Below, one piece after another: positions 1-8,481 of a stretch of DNA of 64,000 nucleotides; positions within the stretch are counted from its first letter, which is position 1, and every line of letters begins with the position of its first letter. This DNA is from Nocardioides renjunii. Its GTDB lineage: Bacteria; Actinomycetota; Actinomycetes; Propionibacteriales; Nocardioidaceae. Position numbers and translations under genes: made by a program. The notes below the pieces were generated by a model. It saw nothing but the letters and a program-made list of their open reading frames with translations. It made no database searches and had not been told where the DNA came from. The DNA lies in assembly GCF_034661175.1 (NCBI RefSeq), contig NZ_CP141058.1, positions 310,001 through 374,000 on the forward strand. Reading direction: 5' to 3'.

Positions 1-1628
1 AGGGCGGGCGGTCGCAGGTCGTGCACGAGCCGGCGTACGTCGTCCAGCGCCTCGCCGATCTCGGTGCGGGCCAGGGCGACGAGCTCGCGAGCACGGTCGG
101 GGTCGTCGTCGATGGCGTTGCCCGCGGCCTGGAGCCGGAGGGCGACGCCACCCAGCGCGGGGCCGAGGCCGTCGTGGAGGTCGCGGCGGATGCGCCGCCG
201 GTCGTCCTCCCGGCCGAGCACGAGCCGTTCGCGGCTCTCCTGCAGCTCGGTGGCGAGCAGCCGCGCCCGGACCGCCACCGCGGCCTGGCGGACGAGGTCG
301 ACCAGCAGGCCCTGGTCCCGCTGGGACAGCTTGGAGCGGAAGCCCTGGGCCGGCAGGACGAGGCGGCCGACGCGCTCGCCCTGGTAGGCGATGTCGATCT
401 CCTGCACCTCGACGGGTGCGGTGCCGTGGGACGCCGAGAGCACGCCGCCGTCGGGCGCCACCACCTCCACGCGCACGTGGCCGACCTTGAAGGTCTCGGC
501 GAACGCGCCGGCGAGGGCCGGCAGCTGCTCGTCCACCGTGCCGGTGGTCTCCAGCCGGGCGGCGAGCGCGGACACCGCGCCGTACCGGTCGCCGCGACGC
601 CCCAGCAGCGCGCGGCGCACGAGCCCGCCCAGCCACGTGCGCAGCGGGCTGTAGACGACCACGGCGAGGACCAGCACGACGAGGGTGACGTCGCGCTCGT
701 CGAGCTGCTCCCCGAGCAGGGTGGTGCCCGCGGCCAGCACGGCGAGGTCGACCACCACGACGACGCCGGCGACGGCGGCCGTGGTGAGCGTCCACGCGAC
801 CAGGGCGTCGACGTCGCCGAGCCCGGGTCGGAGCAGGCCGACGGAGACCGAGACGGCGAGCGCCGCCACCGCCAGGCCGAGGAGGACGGTGGTGACGGTG
901 CCCCCGACCGACAAGGTGGCGCCGGCCAGCACCACCAGCACGCACATGATGCCGGCCCACAGCAGCCACTTGAGCTGCGTACGCTCACGGGCGTCGGCGT
1001 GCCGGTGCCGCACCCACACCATCGCCACGGCACCGATGACCGAGCCGAAGGTCAGCAGCTGGGCGACCCGCAGGGCGGTCGCGGCCGTGGCGTCGGAGAC
1101 CGGCAGGTCGACCAGCTCGGTCGACCCGACCGGCTCCCCGGCGGAGAACACCACGGGGTCCGGGGCGAGCAGCAGCATCACCGGCAGCGCGAGCGAGGCA
1201 CAGGCGACGACCATGGCGACGGTCCGCCAGCGGCCGCCCAGCAGCCGTCCGGTGGGGTAGAGCAGGAGCAGCAAGACCAGGCCGGACAGCAGGAACGCGC
1301 CCATGCGGGCGACGAACCAGTAGCCCAGGTCGGTGCCGGGCAGGTCGCGGGCCAGGCTGAACGGCACCCAGCCGTAGAGCGTGCCGTCGAGGGTCCACCA
1401 GCAGGCGACCACGCCGAGGAGGCGGCCGACGGCGTCACCGGGCCGGTGCACGAGCACCACCACAGCCGCGACGGCCAGCAGCAGCCCGGGGACCGCGGTG
1501 GTGGTGGCCTGCTCGGTGGAGGCGGCGGCGCGCTCGGCGCCCGTGGTGGCGAGGTCGAGCCAGAGGGAGGCGGCGACCGCGGCGAGGCAGATCACGGCGA
1601 TCGCGACGGGCTCGAAGACCTTCCTCAC
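1..1628 (-). CDS. Sensor histidine kinase (NarL-type), C-terminus outside window
   Basis: Membrane sensor kinase of a two-component system. The GTG at 1628 opens about 542 visible residues: several N-terminal hydrophobic helices (about residues 5-250), a GAF-like stretch, then the dimerisation/phospho-acceptor motif RRDLHDGLGPALGG near the visible end. That motif is typical of HisKA_3 kinases that pair with LuxR-type regulators. The HATPase domain and any cognate regulator lie beyond the left edge. A GATACT hexamer ends 6 nt before the GTG and no Shine-Dalgarno is present, so the mRNA is probably leaderless. The gene is divergent from the membrane protein at 1808. The stimulus cannot be inferred. 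Confidence 0.85.
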   Translation of the reverse strand, partial: MRKVFEPVAIAVICLAAVAASLWLDLATTGAERAAASTEQATTTAVPGLLLAVAAVVVLVHRPGDAVGRLLGVVACWWTLDGTLYGWVPFSLARDLPGTDLGYWFVARMGAFLLSGLVLLLLLYPTGRLLGGRWRTVAMVVACASLALPVMLLLAPDPVVFSAGEPVGSTELVDLPVSDATAATALRVAQLLTFGSVIGAVAMVWVRHRHADARERTQLKWLLWAGIMCVLVVLAGATLSVGGTVTTVLLGLAVAALAVSVSVGLLRPGLGDVDALVAWTLTTAAVAGVVVVVDLAVLAAGTTLLGEQLDERDVTLVVLVLAVVVYSPLRTWLGGLVRRALLGRRGDRYGAVSALAARLETTGTVDEQLPALAGAFAETFKVGHVRVEVVAPDGGVLSASHGTAPVEVQEIDIAYQGERVGRLVLPAQGFRSKLSQRDQGLLVDLVRQAAVAVRARLLATELQESRERLVLGREDDRRRIRRDLHDGLGPALGGVALRLQAAGNAIDDDPDRARELVALARTEIGEALDDVRRLVHDLRPPA

Positions 1629-1634
1629 GCGAGC

Positions 1635-1640
1635 AGTATC
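1635..1640 (-). promoter_or_regulatory. -10 hexamer for the sensor kinase at 1628
   Basis: GATACT on the minus strand, six bases from the GTG start. Directly upstream (1650-1705) lie five copies of GGTCCC/GGGACC that could be operator sites. Confidence 0.45.
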
Positions 1641-1807
1641 ACCGCGGAGGGGTCCCGTCGTCCCGGGACCGAGGTCCCTCGTCCACGGGACCCGGCGACG
1701 GGACCGACGTCGGGACGCTCCTCCCTGACCGGCGGGTCACCGGGTCCGCGAAGGTCGGGGGGTGCCGCAGACAGCGGCCCCGTCCCTGCCACCGAAGGAT
1801 CCCGATC

Positions 1808-2428
1808 GTGACCGTCTCGCACTCACCCGCCCCCGCCCGCTCCGACGTCGCCGCCGCCGCGAACGGCACCGCGACCCCCACCCGTCCCTACGCTGTCCAC
1901 GGCCTGGTGCTCACCACCGGCGCGCTGGCGTGGGCCGCGACGATGGCCGTCGTCGGCCTGGACCCGCAGACCCGCGGTGCCGAGCTGGCGTTCTCGCTGT
2001 CCTCCGGCCTCTTCCAGGTCGGCCTGTTGTTCCTCCTCCGCACGCTGTGGCGGACCCGTGCGCTCGGCGTCGGCCGGCTGGCCCGGGCCGTGCTGCGCGT
2101 GGAGGCCGCCGCCGTCCTGCTCGCGATCTGCTCCACCGCCGGCGACGGCCTGGGGCTCACCGACATGGACCAGGTCGGGTGGCTGCTCCTCGACGCGTTC
2201 TGGCCGCTGTCGATGCTCGGCATGTTCCTCATCGGCATCCGCATCGCCATCGCGGGTCGGTGGCGGGGCGTCACCCGCTTCTGGCCCATGGTCGCCGAGA
2301 GCTGGGCCGTGGTGACCATCCCGGCGCTCGGCATCTTCGGCGAGACCGTCGGTCACGCGGTCGCCTGCCTCCACCTGGTCGTCGGCTACGCCGTGCTCGG
2401 CGTGCTGGTGGCGCGCAAGACGGATTGA
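1808..2428 (+). CDS. Hypothetical integral membrane protein
   Basis: Unrecognised 206-residue membrane protein. After a polar Ala/Pro-rich N-terminus (about 25 residues) there are five or six hydrophobic helices, for example around residues 30-50, 60-78, 98-115, 125-150, 165-180 and 185-200, with short charged loops and a cytoplasmic-looking RKTD tail. The GTG start at 1808 is preceded by GAAGGA at a spacing of about 8. It is divergent from the kinase at 1628 and convergent with the ABC permease, with a strong hairpin between them. A stress or osmolyte role would be speculation. Confidence 0.7.
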   Translation: MTVSHSPAPARSDVAAAANGTATPTRPYAVHGLVLTTGALAWAATMAVVGLDPQTRGAELAFSLSSGLFQVGLLFLLRTLWRTRALGVGRLARAVLRVEAAAVLLAICSTAGDGLGLTDMDQVGWLLLDAFWPLSMLGMFLIGIRIAIAGRWRGVTRFWPMVAESWAVVTIPALGIFGETVGHAVACLHLVVGYAVLGVLVARKTD

Positions 2429-2441
2429 GGCACTGACGACA

Positions 2442-2476
2442 GGCCCCGGACCCCTCCCCCGAGGAGGTCCGGGGCC
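2442..2476. terminator. Bidirectional hairpin terminator
   Basis: Perfect 11-bp arms GGCCCCGGACC (2442-2452) and GGTCCGGGGCC (2466-2476) with a 13-nt loop, 14 nt after the stop at 2428 and 30 nt beyond the convergent permease stop at 2507. No T tract. Confidence 0.75.
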
Positions 2477-2506
2477 CGTGCCGTGCCCGGGCGACCCTGT
2501 CGGCCC

Positions 2507-4921
2507 TCAGTCCAGGGCCAGGCCCGCCGCCGGGGTGACCCGTGCGGCCTTGCGCGCCGGTACGACGCACGCGGCGAGGCCGGCGAGGGCCGCCACGACG
2601 GCGACACCGCCCACCTGCAGCACCGGCACCGTCAGCCGGGCGTCGTCGACGACGCTCGCGATCAGCACCTGCACGCCGACCCAGGCGAACACCAGCCCGA
2701 GCGCCGTGCCGAGCAGCGTCGCGACCGCCGACAGCAGCAGTCCCTCGGTCGCCATCGCCCGCCGCAGCTGCGTACGGGTCAGGCCCATCGCGCGGAGCAG
2801 GGCGTTCTCCCGGCCGCGCTCGAGCACCGAGAGGCCCAGCGTGTTGGCGATGCCGACGAGCGCGATCACGATGGCGATCGCGAGGAGGCCGACGACCGCG
2901 CCGGTCAGGACGTCGACCTGGAGGCCGACCCACGCCCGCTGGGAGTAGCCGCCGTCGAGCCCGGCGCCGCTGGCGCCGGCGAGCGCGGCCAGGTCACCGC
3001 GGAGGTCCTCGGCGTCCGCACCGTCGGTGGCGCGGACCCACAGAGCCGTCGGCTGCGGCGACGCGTCGAGCGCGGCGAGCGTGGCCGCGGAGACGAGACC
3101 GGCGCGGCCCCACCCGCTGGCCGGCTCGACCTCCAGCGTGCGCTCCCGGCCGTCGACGACCACGGTGGCGTCGAGGTCCCTCCACACGCGGTCGCCCACC
3201 TTGCCCGGCAGCTCGTCGATGACGTCGGAGGGCAGCACGAGCACCCCGTCGGCCGGCGCGAGATCGTCGAGCCCGCGCACCACGTCGAGCCCCTGCGGGA
3301 CCGCGGCCACAGGCAGCTCGACGCCCGCGATGGTGGCGATCGTGCCGTCGAGCACGGCCGAGTCGGCGACCCCGGTGACCGCCGTCGTCCGCTCGGCGAG
3401 GTCTGCCTCGAGCGGGCCGTCGACCGCCGTGATCGTCGCGTCGAGCGGGTGCGAGGTGTCCATCTCCCGGTCGAGCTCCGTGCGCGAGGAGGCCAGCCCG
3501 GTGAGGACGGCCGTGGTGAGGGTGACGCCGATGAGCAGCGACGCGGCGGTGGTCGCCGTACGCCTCGGGTTGCGCACCGCGTTGCCCGTCGCGAGGGTGC
3601 GCACCGGACCGCTTCCGGCCAGCCGGCCGACGAGGCGGATGAGCGCCGGCACCAGGACGGGTCCGAGCAGGAGCACGCCGACGAAGGCGCCAGCGCCGCC
3701 GACGAGCATCACCGGCACGGCCTGCGTGGCCACCGAGACGGCCATCCCCGCCGTGCCTGCGACCAGGAGGAGCACGGCAAACGCGAGCCGCCAGCGGCCG
3801 GCGGCGGAGCGTACGTCGACGCCCGTGTCGGGCCGCAGCGCTGCCAGCGGCGCCACCTTGGTCGCGGCGCGCGTGGGCAGCCAGGCAGCGAGGAGCGTGA
3901 CGAGGAGGCCGATGGCGAAGCCGCCTCCGGTCCACACCGGGTCGAGACGCGCGGCACCCATGTCGGCGAACCAGTGCCGCACGAGCGCGACGAGGCCGTA
4001 GCCCGACGCCGCGCCGACGGCGACGCCGGCGAGCGACGCCACGACGCCGAGCGCGAACGCCTCGAGCCGCACCGCCCGGCGGAGCTGGCGCCGGGTGACG
4101 CCGACGCACCGCAGCAGGGCGAAGTCGCGCTGGCGCTGGGCGAAGAGGATGGCGAACGTGTTGGCGATGACCATCACGCCGACGAACAGCGCGATGAAGA
4201 CGAAGATCAGCGCCATCACGGCGAGCACGTCGACGCCGCGCGAGATCTCGGCCTGCCGGGCCGCGACCCAGTCGTCGGCCGACTCGACGGTCGAGCCGGG
4301 CGCGACCGTCGACGCGAACTCCTCGGAGCCGCCCCAGGCGACCGACTCCACCCACAGCGTCGCGCGGAACCCCTCGAGCACCTCCCACGGCACGTAGAGC
4401 GAGGCGCCCATCGCGGGCGGGCTGTCGACCAGGCCGACGACCTCGACGTCGGCGGCGGCCGCGCCGGTCCCGATCGTGACGACGTCGCCCAGGCCGACCC
4501 CGGTGCTCTTGGCCGCGTTGGCGTCGGCCACCGCCTCCCCGGCGGCGTCGGGGAACCGGCCGTCCTCGAGCTCCTGCCACTGCAGGGCCGGGTCGAGGGA
4601 CACCTCGGCGATGTCGGCCGTCGCCGCGAGCTGGACGCCGTCGCGGGCGACGGTCTCCATGGCGTAGCCCAGCGAGAGCGCGGGGACGCCCTCCTCGGCG
4701 GCGGCGTCGATGAGCCGCGTGGCGTCGCGGGCCCGGTCGACGGTGACGACACGGTCGACCGCCGCGACGGGCGCGCCGACGTCCGCGGTCAGCCCGGCGC
4801 GGGTCGCGCCCGTCAGCATCCCGGTGACGACGACGAAGGCGACGCCGATGACCACGGCGAGCGCGGCGGCGACGTACCTGCGCGTGTGGTGGCGCAGCGA
4901 GGCGAGCAGGACGCTGCGCAT
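2507..4921 (-). CDS. ABC transporter permease, FtsX/MacB type
   Basis: 804-residue permease of a MacB/LolCDE-like exporter. It starts with MRSVLLASLRHH and has an N-terminal membrane helix, a large extracytoplasmic domain (about residues 45-240), three helices forming the first FtsX domain (about 250-400), a further helix pair, a second extracytoplasmic domain and a final FtsX domain (about 670-800). This duplicated FtsX layout is usual for actinobacterial single-chain permeases. The ATG at 4921 shares one base with the TGA of the ATPase gene (TGATG), so translation is coupled. Known members export peptides, antibiotics or lipoproteins; the substrate here is unknown. Confidence 0.9.
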   Translation of the reverse strand: MRSVLLASLRHHTRRYVAAALAVVIGVAFVVVTGMLTGATRAGLTADVGAPVAAVDRVVTVDRARDATRLIDAAAEEGVPALSLGYAMETVARDGVQLAATADIAEVSLDPALQWQELEDGRFPDAAGEAVADANAAKSTGVGLGDVVTIGTGAAAADVEVVGLVDSPPAMGASLYVPWEVLEGFRATLWVESVAWGGSEEFASTVAPGSTVESADDWVAARQAEISRGVDVLAVMALIFVFIALFVGVMVIANTFAILFAQRQRDFALLRCVGVTRRQLRRAVRLEAFALGVVASLAGVAVGAASGYGLVALVRHWFADMGAARLDPVWTGGGFAIGLLVTLLAAWLPTRAATKVAPLAALRPDTGVDVRSAAGRWRLAFAVLLLVAGTAGMAVSVATQAVPVMLVGGAGAFVGVLLLGPVLVPALIRLVGRLAGSGPVRTLATGNAVRNPRRTATTAASLLIGVTLTTAVLTGLASSRTELDREMDTSHPLDATITAVDGPLEADLAERTTAVTGVADSAVLDGTIATIAGVELPVAAVPQGLDVVRGLDDLAPADGVLVLPSDVIDELPGKVGDRVWRDLDATVVVDGRERTLEVEPASGWGRAGLVSAATLAALDASPQPTALWVRATDGADAEDLRGDLAALAGASGAGLDGGYSQRAWVGLQVDVLTGAVVGLLAIAIVIALVGIANTLGLSVLERGRENALLRAMGLTRTQLRRAMATEGLLLSAVATLLGTALGLVFAWVGVQVLIASVVDDARLTVPVLQVGGVAVVAALAGLAACVVPARKAARVTPAAGLALD

Positions 4922-5667
4922 CAGGCGCTCCGTCCCCGCAGTGCGGCGACCAGCTCGTCCTGGCCGGGCCGGGTGAGGTGGGCGGTGACGACGCCGTCGT
5001 GGATGACCACCACGTCGTCGGCGTAGGCCGCCGCGTCGAGCTCGTGGGTGACCATGACGACGGTCATGCCGAGCTCGCGCACCGAGCGCCGCAGGTGCCC
5101 GAGCACCTCGGCGCTCGCCTCGCTGTCGAGGTTGCCTGTGGGCTCGTCGGCGAAGACGATGTCGGGCTGCGTGACCAGCGCGCGGGCGATCGCGACGCGC
5201 TGCTGCTGGCCGCCGGACAGCTGGCTCGGCAGGTGGTCGAGGCGGTCGGCGAGGCCCAGCACGCCGACGACCTGGTCGTGGCGCTCGCGGTCCACGGGAC
5301 GGCCGGCGAGCTCGAGCGGGAGCACGATGTTCTGCCCCGCGGTGAGCATGGGCAGCAGGTTGAAGGCCTGGAACACGAAGCCGATGTGCTCGCGCCGGAA
5401 GAGGGTGAGGGCGGTGTCGTCGAGGCCGGCGAGGTCGCGACCGGCGACGGTGACCGTGCCCGACGTGGCGGCGTCGAGCCCGGCGAGGCAGTGCATCAGT
5501 GTGGACTTGCCGGAGCCGCTCGGGCCCATGATCGCGGTGAACCGGCCGGCGGGCAGGTCGAGGTCGACGCCGCGGAGGGCGTGCACCGTGTTGTCGCCGC
5601 TGCCGTAGGTGCGGGTGAGGCCGCGGGCGCTCGCGGCGGTGGTGGCGTCGGCCAGCAGGGGGGTCAT
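4921..5667 (-). CDS. ABC transporter ATP-binding protein, MacB/LolD type
   Basis: 248-residue ATPase energising the permease that follows. Visible motifs in order: Walker A GPSGSGKST (about residue 49), Q-loop QAFNLLP, signature LSGGQQQR, Walker B IVFADEPTG and the H-loop THE. These place it in the MacB/LolD family. The ATG at 5667 gives a normal family N-terminus; an in-frame ATG at 5718 would add a TP-rich stretch encoded by a 12-bp tandem repeat, and neither start has a convincing Shine-Dalgarno. The gene follows a complete two-component system on the same strand, the usual arrangement for stress-sensing exporters. Confidence 0.9.
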   Translation of the reverse strand: MTPLLADATTAASARGLTRTYGSGDNTVHALRGVDLDLPAGRFTAIMGPSGSGKSTLMHCLAGLDAATSGTVTVAGRDLAGLDDTALTLFRREHIGFVFQAFNLLPMLTAGQNIVLPLELAGRPVDRERHDQVVGVLGLADRLDHLPSQLSGGQQQRVAIARALVTQPDIVFADEPTGNLDSEASAEVLGHLRRSVRELGMTVVMVTHELDAAAYADDVVVIHDGVVTAHLTRPGQDELVAALRGRSA

Positions 5668-5672
5668 CGGGG

Positions 5673-5715
5673 TGCTCGTGGGTGTGGTCGTGGGTGTCGT
5701 CGTGGGTGTCGTCCT
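5673..5715. repeat. 12-bp tandem repeat at the ATPase 5' end
   Basis: About 3.5 copies of a GTCGTGGGTGTC-like unit on the plus strand. Read on the minus strand it would encode TP/TT repeats if translation starts at 5718. Because the unit is 12 bp, copy-number changes stay in frame. Confidence 0.7.
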
Positions 5716-5892
5716 CATGGGGGCAACGCTCGTCGTCGCGGGCCTCGCGATCGTCGGCCCTCGGCACGGACCCGGGGTCCGTCCGCAGGTGGACGGGGCG
5801 TGGTGGCGTACGACCCTGGGAGGACGCGACGGCCGGACTTTGCACCCGAGTTCCGTGCTTATCGGTAGAGATCTCCACCTGTAAGTGGGGCG

Positions 5893-5912
5893 GTCACCGG
5901 ATATCCGGGGAC
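5893..5912. repeat. Near-palindrome centred on GATATC
   Basis: GTCACCGGATATCCGGGGAC differs at one position from the perfect 20-bp palindrome at 27853-27872. It lies between the response regulator stop at 5943 and the start of the ABC operon, so it could be an operator for the exporter. Confidence 0.6.
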
Positions 5913-5942
5913 TCCAGACGGCCGGCCCGCCCGGCCAAGACC

Positions 5943-6623
5943 TCAGGCCCGGACCAACCCCGACTCGTAGCCGAGCACTACGAGCTGGACCCGGTCGCGC
6001 GAGCCGGTCTTGGCGAGGATCCGGCCGACGTGGGTCTTCACGGTGGTCTCGGCGACCACGAGCTCGGCCGCGATCTCGGTGTTGCTGAGGCCGCGGGCGA
6101 TGAGGGTGAGCACCTCCACCTCGCGCTCGGTGAGCAGCGCCAGCCGGTCGTCGGTGGTCGCCGCCGCAGCGGGGTCGGGCAGGGCGGCGAAGTGGTCGAG
6201 CAGCCGGCGGGTGGTGCTCGGCGCGACGACGGCGTCGCCGGCCTGCACCGCCCGGATGGCGCCGAGGAGGTCGGGTGGCGCGGCGTCCTTGAGCAGGAAG
6301 GCCGAGGCGCCGGCGCGGATCGCGGCGAAGGCGTACTCGTCGAGGTCGAAGGTGGTCAGCACGATCACCCGGGGCGGCGCGTCGGTCGCGAGCAGCCGCC
6401 GGGTGGTCTCGACCCCGTCGAGCCGCGGCATCCGGACGTCCATCAGGACGACGTCGGCGGTGGTGACGGCCAGCCGCTCGAGCGCCTCGCCGCCGTCGCC
6501 GGCCTCGCCGACGACGACCATGTCGTCCTGGCTCTCCACGAGCATCCGGAACCCCGCGCGCACCATCTGCTGGTCGTCGACGAGGAAGACGCGGACGGGC
6601 GCTGCTGCTGGTCCCTCGGTCAC
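5943..6623 (-). CDS. Response regulator, NarL/LuxR family
   Basis: 226-residue DNA-binding response regulator. The receiver domain (about residues 10-125) has the acidic pair D16-D17, the phosphorylation site Asp62 in VLMDVRMP and the conserved Lys of FLLKDA. A LuxR-type helix-turn-helix (about 155-220, LTEREVEVLTLIARGLSNTEIA) follows. The GTG at 6623 overlaps the kinase stop by 4 nt (GTGA), so kinase and regulator are translationally coupled. The adjacent ABC exporter on the same strand is the natural target. The gap to that operon contains the GATATC palindrome at 5893. Confidence 0.92.
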   Translation of the reverse strand: MTEGPAAAPVRVFLVDDQQMVRAGFRMLVESQDDMVVVGEAGDGGEALERLAVTTADVVLMDVRMPRLDGVETTRRLLATDAPPRVIVLTTFDLDEYAFAAIRAGASAFLLKDAAPPDLLGAIRAVQAGDAVVAPSTTRRLLDHFAALPDPAAAATTDDRLALLTEREVEVLTLIARGLSNTEIAAELVVAETTVKTHVGRILAKTGSRDRVQLVVLGYESGLVRA

Positions 6624-7771
6624 AGCGGCAGCCTCGCAGACACCGCGAACCCGCCGCCCGCCGCCGGTCCGGCCTCCAGCGTCCCGCCGTGGACCGCGGC
6701 GCGCTCGCGCATGCCGACCAGGCCGAGCCCGTGCCCGTCGGTGTCCGCCGCGGCACCGCGCCCGTCGTCGCGCACCTCGACCTCGACCGCTCGGCCCACG
6801 GCGAGGCGTACCCGCACCGTCGCGCCGGGGCCGGCGTGCTTGCGGACGTTGGTGAGGGCCTCCTGCACGATGCGGTAGGCCGCCAGCGCGACGCCGTCGG
6901 GCACCTCCGGCACGGGCGCCGGCAGGTCGGCCTCGACCCGCGTCCCCGCCGCGCGTGCCTCGTCGACGAGGTGGCGTACGTCGCCGAGCCCGGGCTGCGG
7001 CGCGACGCCGGTGTCGCCGTCGCGGAGCAGCCCCAGCAGCCGTCGCATCTCGGTGAGCGCCTCCCGGCCGGCCGTGGAGATCGTCTCCAGGGTGCCCACC
7101 GCGACCCCGGGGTCCTTGGCGGCGGCGTAGCGGGCGCCGTCGGCCTGGATGACGATGACCGACAGCCCGTGGGCGACCACGTCGTGCATCTCGCGGGCGA
7201 TGCGCGACCGCTCGTCGCGCGCCGCCAGCTCGACCTCGCGCTCGGCCATCCGCTCGGCCTGCTCGGCGCGCGCGACCAGCGAGGCGACGTACCTCTCCCG
7301 CTCCTGCGCGGCGAAGCCGAGCGCCCACGCGGCGGTGACGATGGCGCTGATCGTCACGGTGTAGGGCGCGAGGTTGGCGACGGTCAGCTCGCCGGCTCCG
7401 AAGCCGAGGATCCAGCGCACCGCCGCGACCACGGCGCCGGCATAGCCGACCAGGAGCGCGGTCACCGACTGCCACCGCGGCGACCAGCGGGCGACGGAGT
7501 AGACCGCGACGGGGAAGACGAGCTGGCCGACGATGGGCTCGGCCTCCACCGCGGCCTGGAGGACGCTGGCACCTGCCACCGCCAGGAACACCGGCCACGG
7601 GTGCCGGCGGCGCCACAGCAGCGGCACGGCCTCCACGACGGTGAGCAGCGCCGCGACCGGCTGGCCCGCCGCGGCGTGGCCGACGCCGCCGAGGACGAGC
7701 ACGACACCGACGAGCAGGCGGTCGAACCACAGCCGCGCGCGCGGGCCCAGCCGCCACGGGTGCTCGTCCAT
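6620..7771 (-). CDS. Sensor histidine kinase, NarL-type
   Basis: 383-residue membrane kinase partnered with the regulator at 5943-6623. Five or six hydrophobic helices occupy about residues 18-160 and a coiled segment 158-190. The phospho-acceptor is His196 in REMHDVVAHGLS (HisKA_3). The HATPase domain follows with an N-box (EALTNVRKH), DDGRG and GLGLVGMRER. The extracytoplasmic loops are short, so it probably senses membrane state, as in DesK/LiaS-like kinases. The ATG at 7771 was chosen because a TATCGT -10 hexamer (7784-7779) ends 7 nt upstream, implying a leaderless mRNA. Confidence 0.9.
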   Translation of the reverse strand: MDEHPWRLGPRARLWFDRLLVGVVLVLGGVGHAAAGQPVAALLTVVEAVPLLWRRRHPWPVFLAVAGASVLQAAVEAEPIVGQLVFPVAVYSVARWSPRWQSVTALLVGYAGAVVAAVRWILGFGAGELTVANLAPYTVTISAIVTAAWALGFAAQERERYVASLVARAEQAERMAEREVELAARDERSRIAREMHDVVAHGLSVIVIQADGARYAAAKDPGVAVGTLETISTAGREALTEMRRLLGLLRDGDTGVAPQPGLGDVRHLVDEARAAGTRVEADLPAPVPEVPDGVALAAYRIVQEALTNVRKHAGPGATVRVRLAVGRAVEVEVRDDGRGAAADTDGHGLGLVGMRERAAVHGGTLEAGPAAGGGFAVSARLPL

Positions 7772-7778
7772 GGTGCGG

Positions 7779-7784
7779 ACGATA
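7779..7784 (-). promoter_or_regulatory. -10 hexamer for the kinase at 7771
   Basis: TATCGT on the minus strand, 7 nt before the ATG. It shares a 91-bp divergent region with the DUF4177 promoter. Confidence 0.5.
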
Positions 7785-7849
7785 GACGGAGCCGACGGGC
7801 GCCGCGTCAGTCCGCGGGAGGACGTCTGCCCGTGCGGATGGGCCCCGAG

Positions 7850-7855
7850 TAGGGT
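7850..7855 (+). promoter_or_regulatory. -10 hexamer for the DUF4177 gene
   Basis: TAGGGT ending 7 nt before the ATG at 7863. Confidence 0.5.
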
Positions 7856-7862
7856 GCGAGCC

Positions 7863-8018
7863 ATGACGAAGTGGGAATACCAGGTGGCGCCGATTCCGCT
7901 CCACAACGAAGCGCTGATGCTCAACAACTTCGGCCAGGACGGCTGGGAGCTGGTGGCCATCCACACCAACGCCCAGGGTGGACTCATCGCCTTCCTCAAG
8001 CGCCCGGGCCAGGGCTGA
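7863..8018 (+). CDS. DUF4177-family small protein
   Basis: 51-residue protein beginning MTKWEYQVAPIPLHN and containing the QDGWELVAI core of DUF4177. Function is unknown in the family. In mycobacteria a DUF4177 gene (Rv3678A) also precedes the RidA-like gene Rv3678c, and here the stop is followed after one base by the GTG of RidA, so the two are one operon. Length is normal for the family. Confidence 0.8.
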   Translation: MTKWEYQVAPIPLHNEALMLNNFGQDGWELVAIHTNAQGGLIAFLKRPGQG

Positions 8019-8019
8019 C

Positions 8020-8475
8020 GTGGGCGCCGAGGCACGCCTGGCCGAGCTGGGCATCACCGTTCCCGAGGTCGTCCCGCCGGTCGCGGCCTACCAGCCCACC
8101 GCCCGCACCGGGAACCTGGTCTTCACCGCGGGCCAGCTGCCCGCCCGCGACGGCGAGATGATCGCCGTCGGCAAGGTCGGCGGAGAGGTCACCGAGGAGC
8201 AGGGCTACGAGTGCGCGCGCCAGTGCGCCCTCAACGCTCTCGCCGCGGTCAAGGCGGAGATCGGCTCGCTCGACGACGTGAAGCGGGTCGTCAAGGTCGT
8301 CGTCTTCGTGGCCTCGACGCCCGACTTCACCGGTCAGCCCAAGGTCGCCAACGGTGCGTCGGAGCTGCTCGGCGAGGTCTTCGGCGAGGCCGGCAAGCAC
8401 GCCCGCTCGGCCGTCGGCGTGCCGGTGCTGCCGATGGACGTGCCGGTCGAGGTCGAGATCATCGTCGAGGTCTGA
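8020..8475 (+). CDS. RidA family protein (YjgF/UK114)
   Basis: 151-residue RidA-superfamily protein. Family members hydrolyse reactive enamine/imine intermediates released by PLP enzymes. Visible family features are the LVFTAGQLPARDG segment, the mid-protein NALAAVKAEIGSLDDVKRVVK helix and the C-terminal PVEVEIIVEV strand. The Arg of the archetypal active site (near residue 105) is not clearly placed, so this may be one of the actinobacterial non-deaminase subfamilies. The GTG at 8020 gives the expected EARLAELGI N-terminus; a longer in-frame start at 7978 would overlap the DUF4177 gene. Confidence 0.88.
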   Translation: MGAEARLAELGITVPEVVPPVAAYQPTARTGNLVFTAGQLPARDGEMIAVGKVGGEVTEEQGYECARQCALNALAAVKAEIGSLDDVKRVVKVVVFVASTPDFTGQPKVANGASELLGEVFGEAGKHARSAVGVPVLPMDVPVEVEIIVEV

Positions 8476-8481
8476 TCGCCC

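Noticed and set aside
2483..5026. Long plus-strand open frame (847 codons) opposite the ABC permease
   Set aside because: It mirrors the permease, has a His/Asp/Arg/Gly-rich low-complexity composition typical of GC-rich antisense frames, and has no domain.
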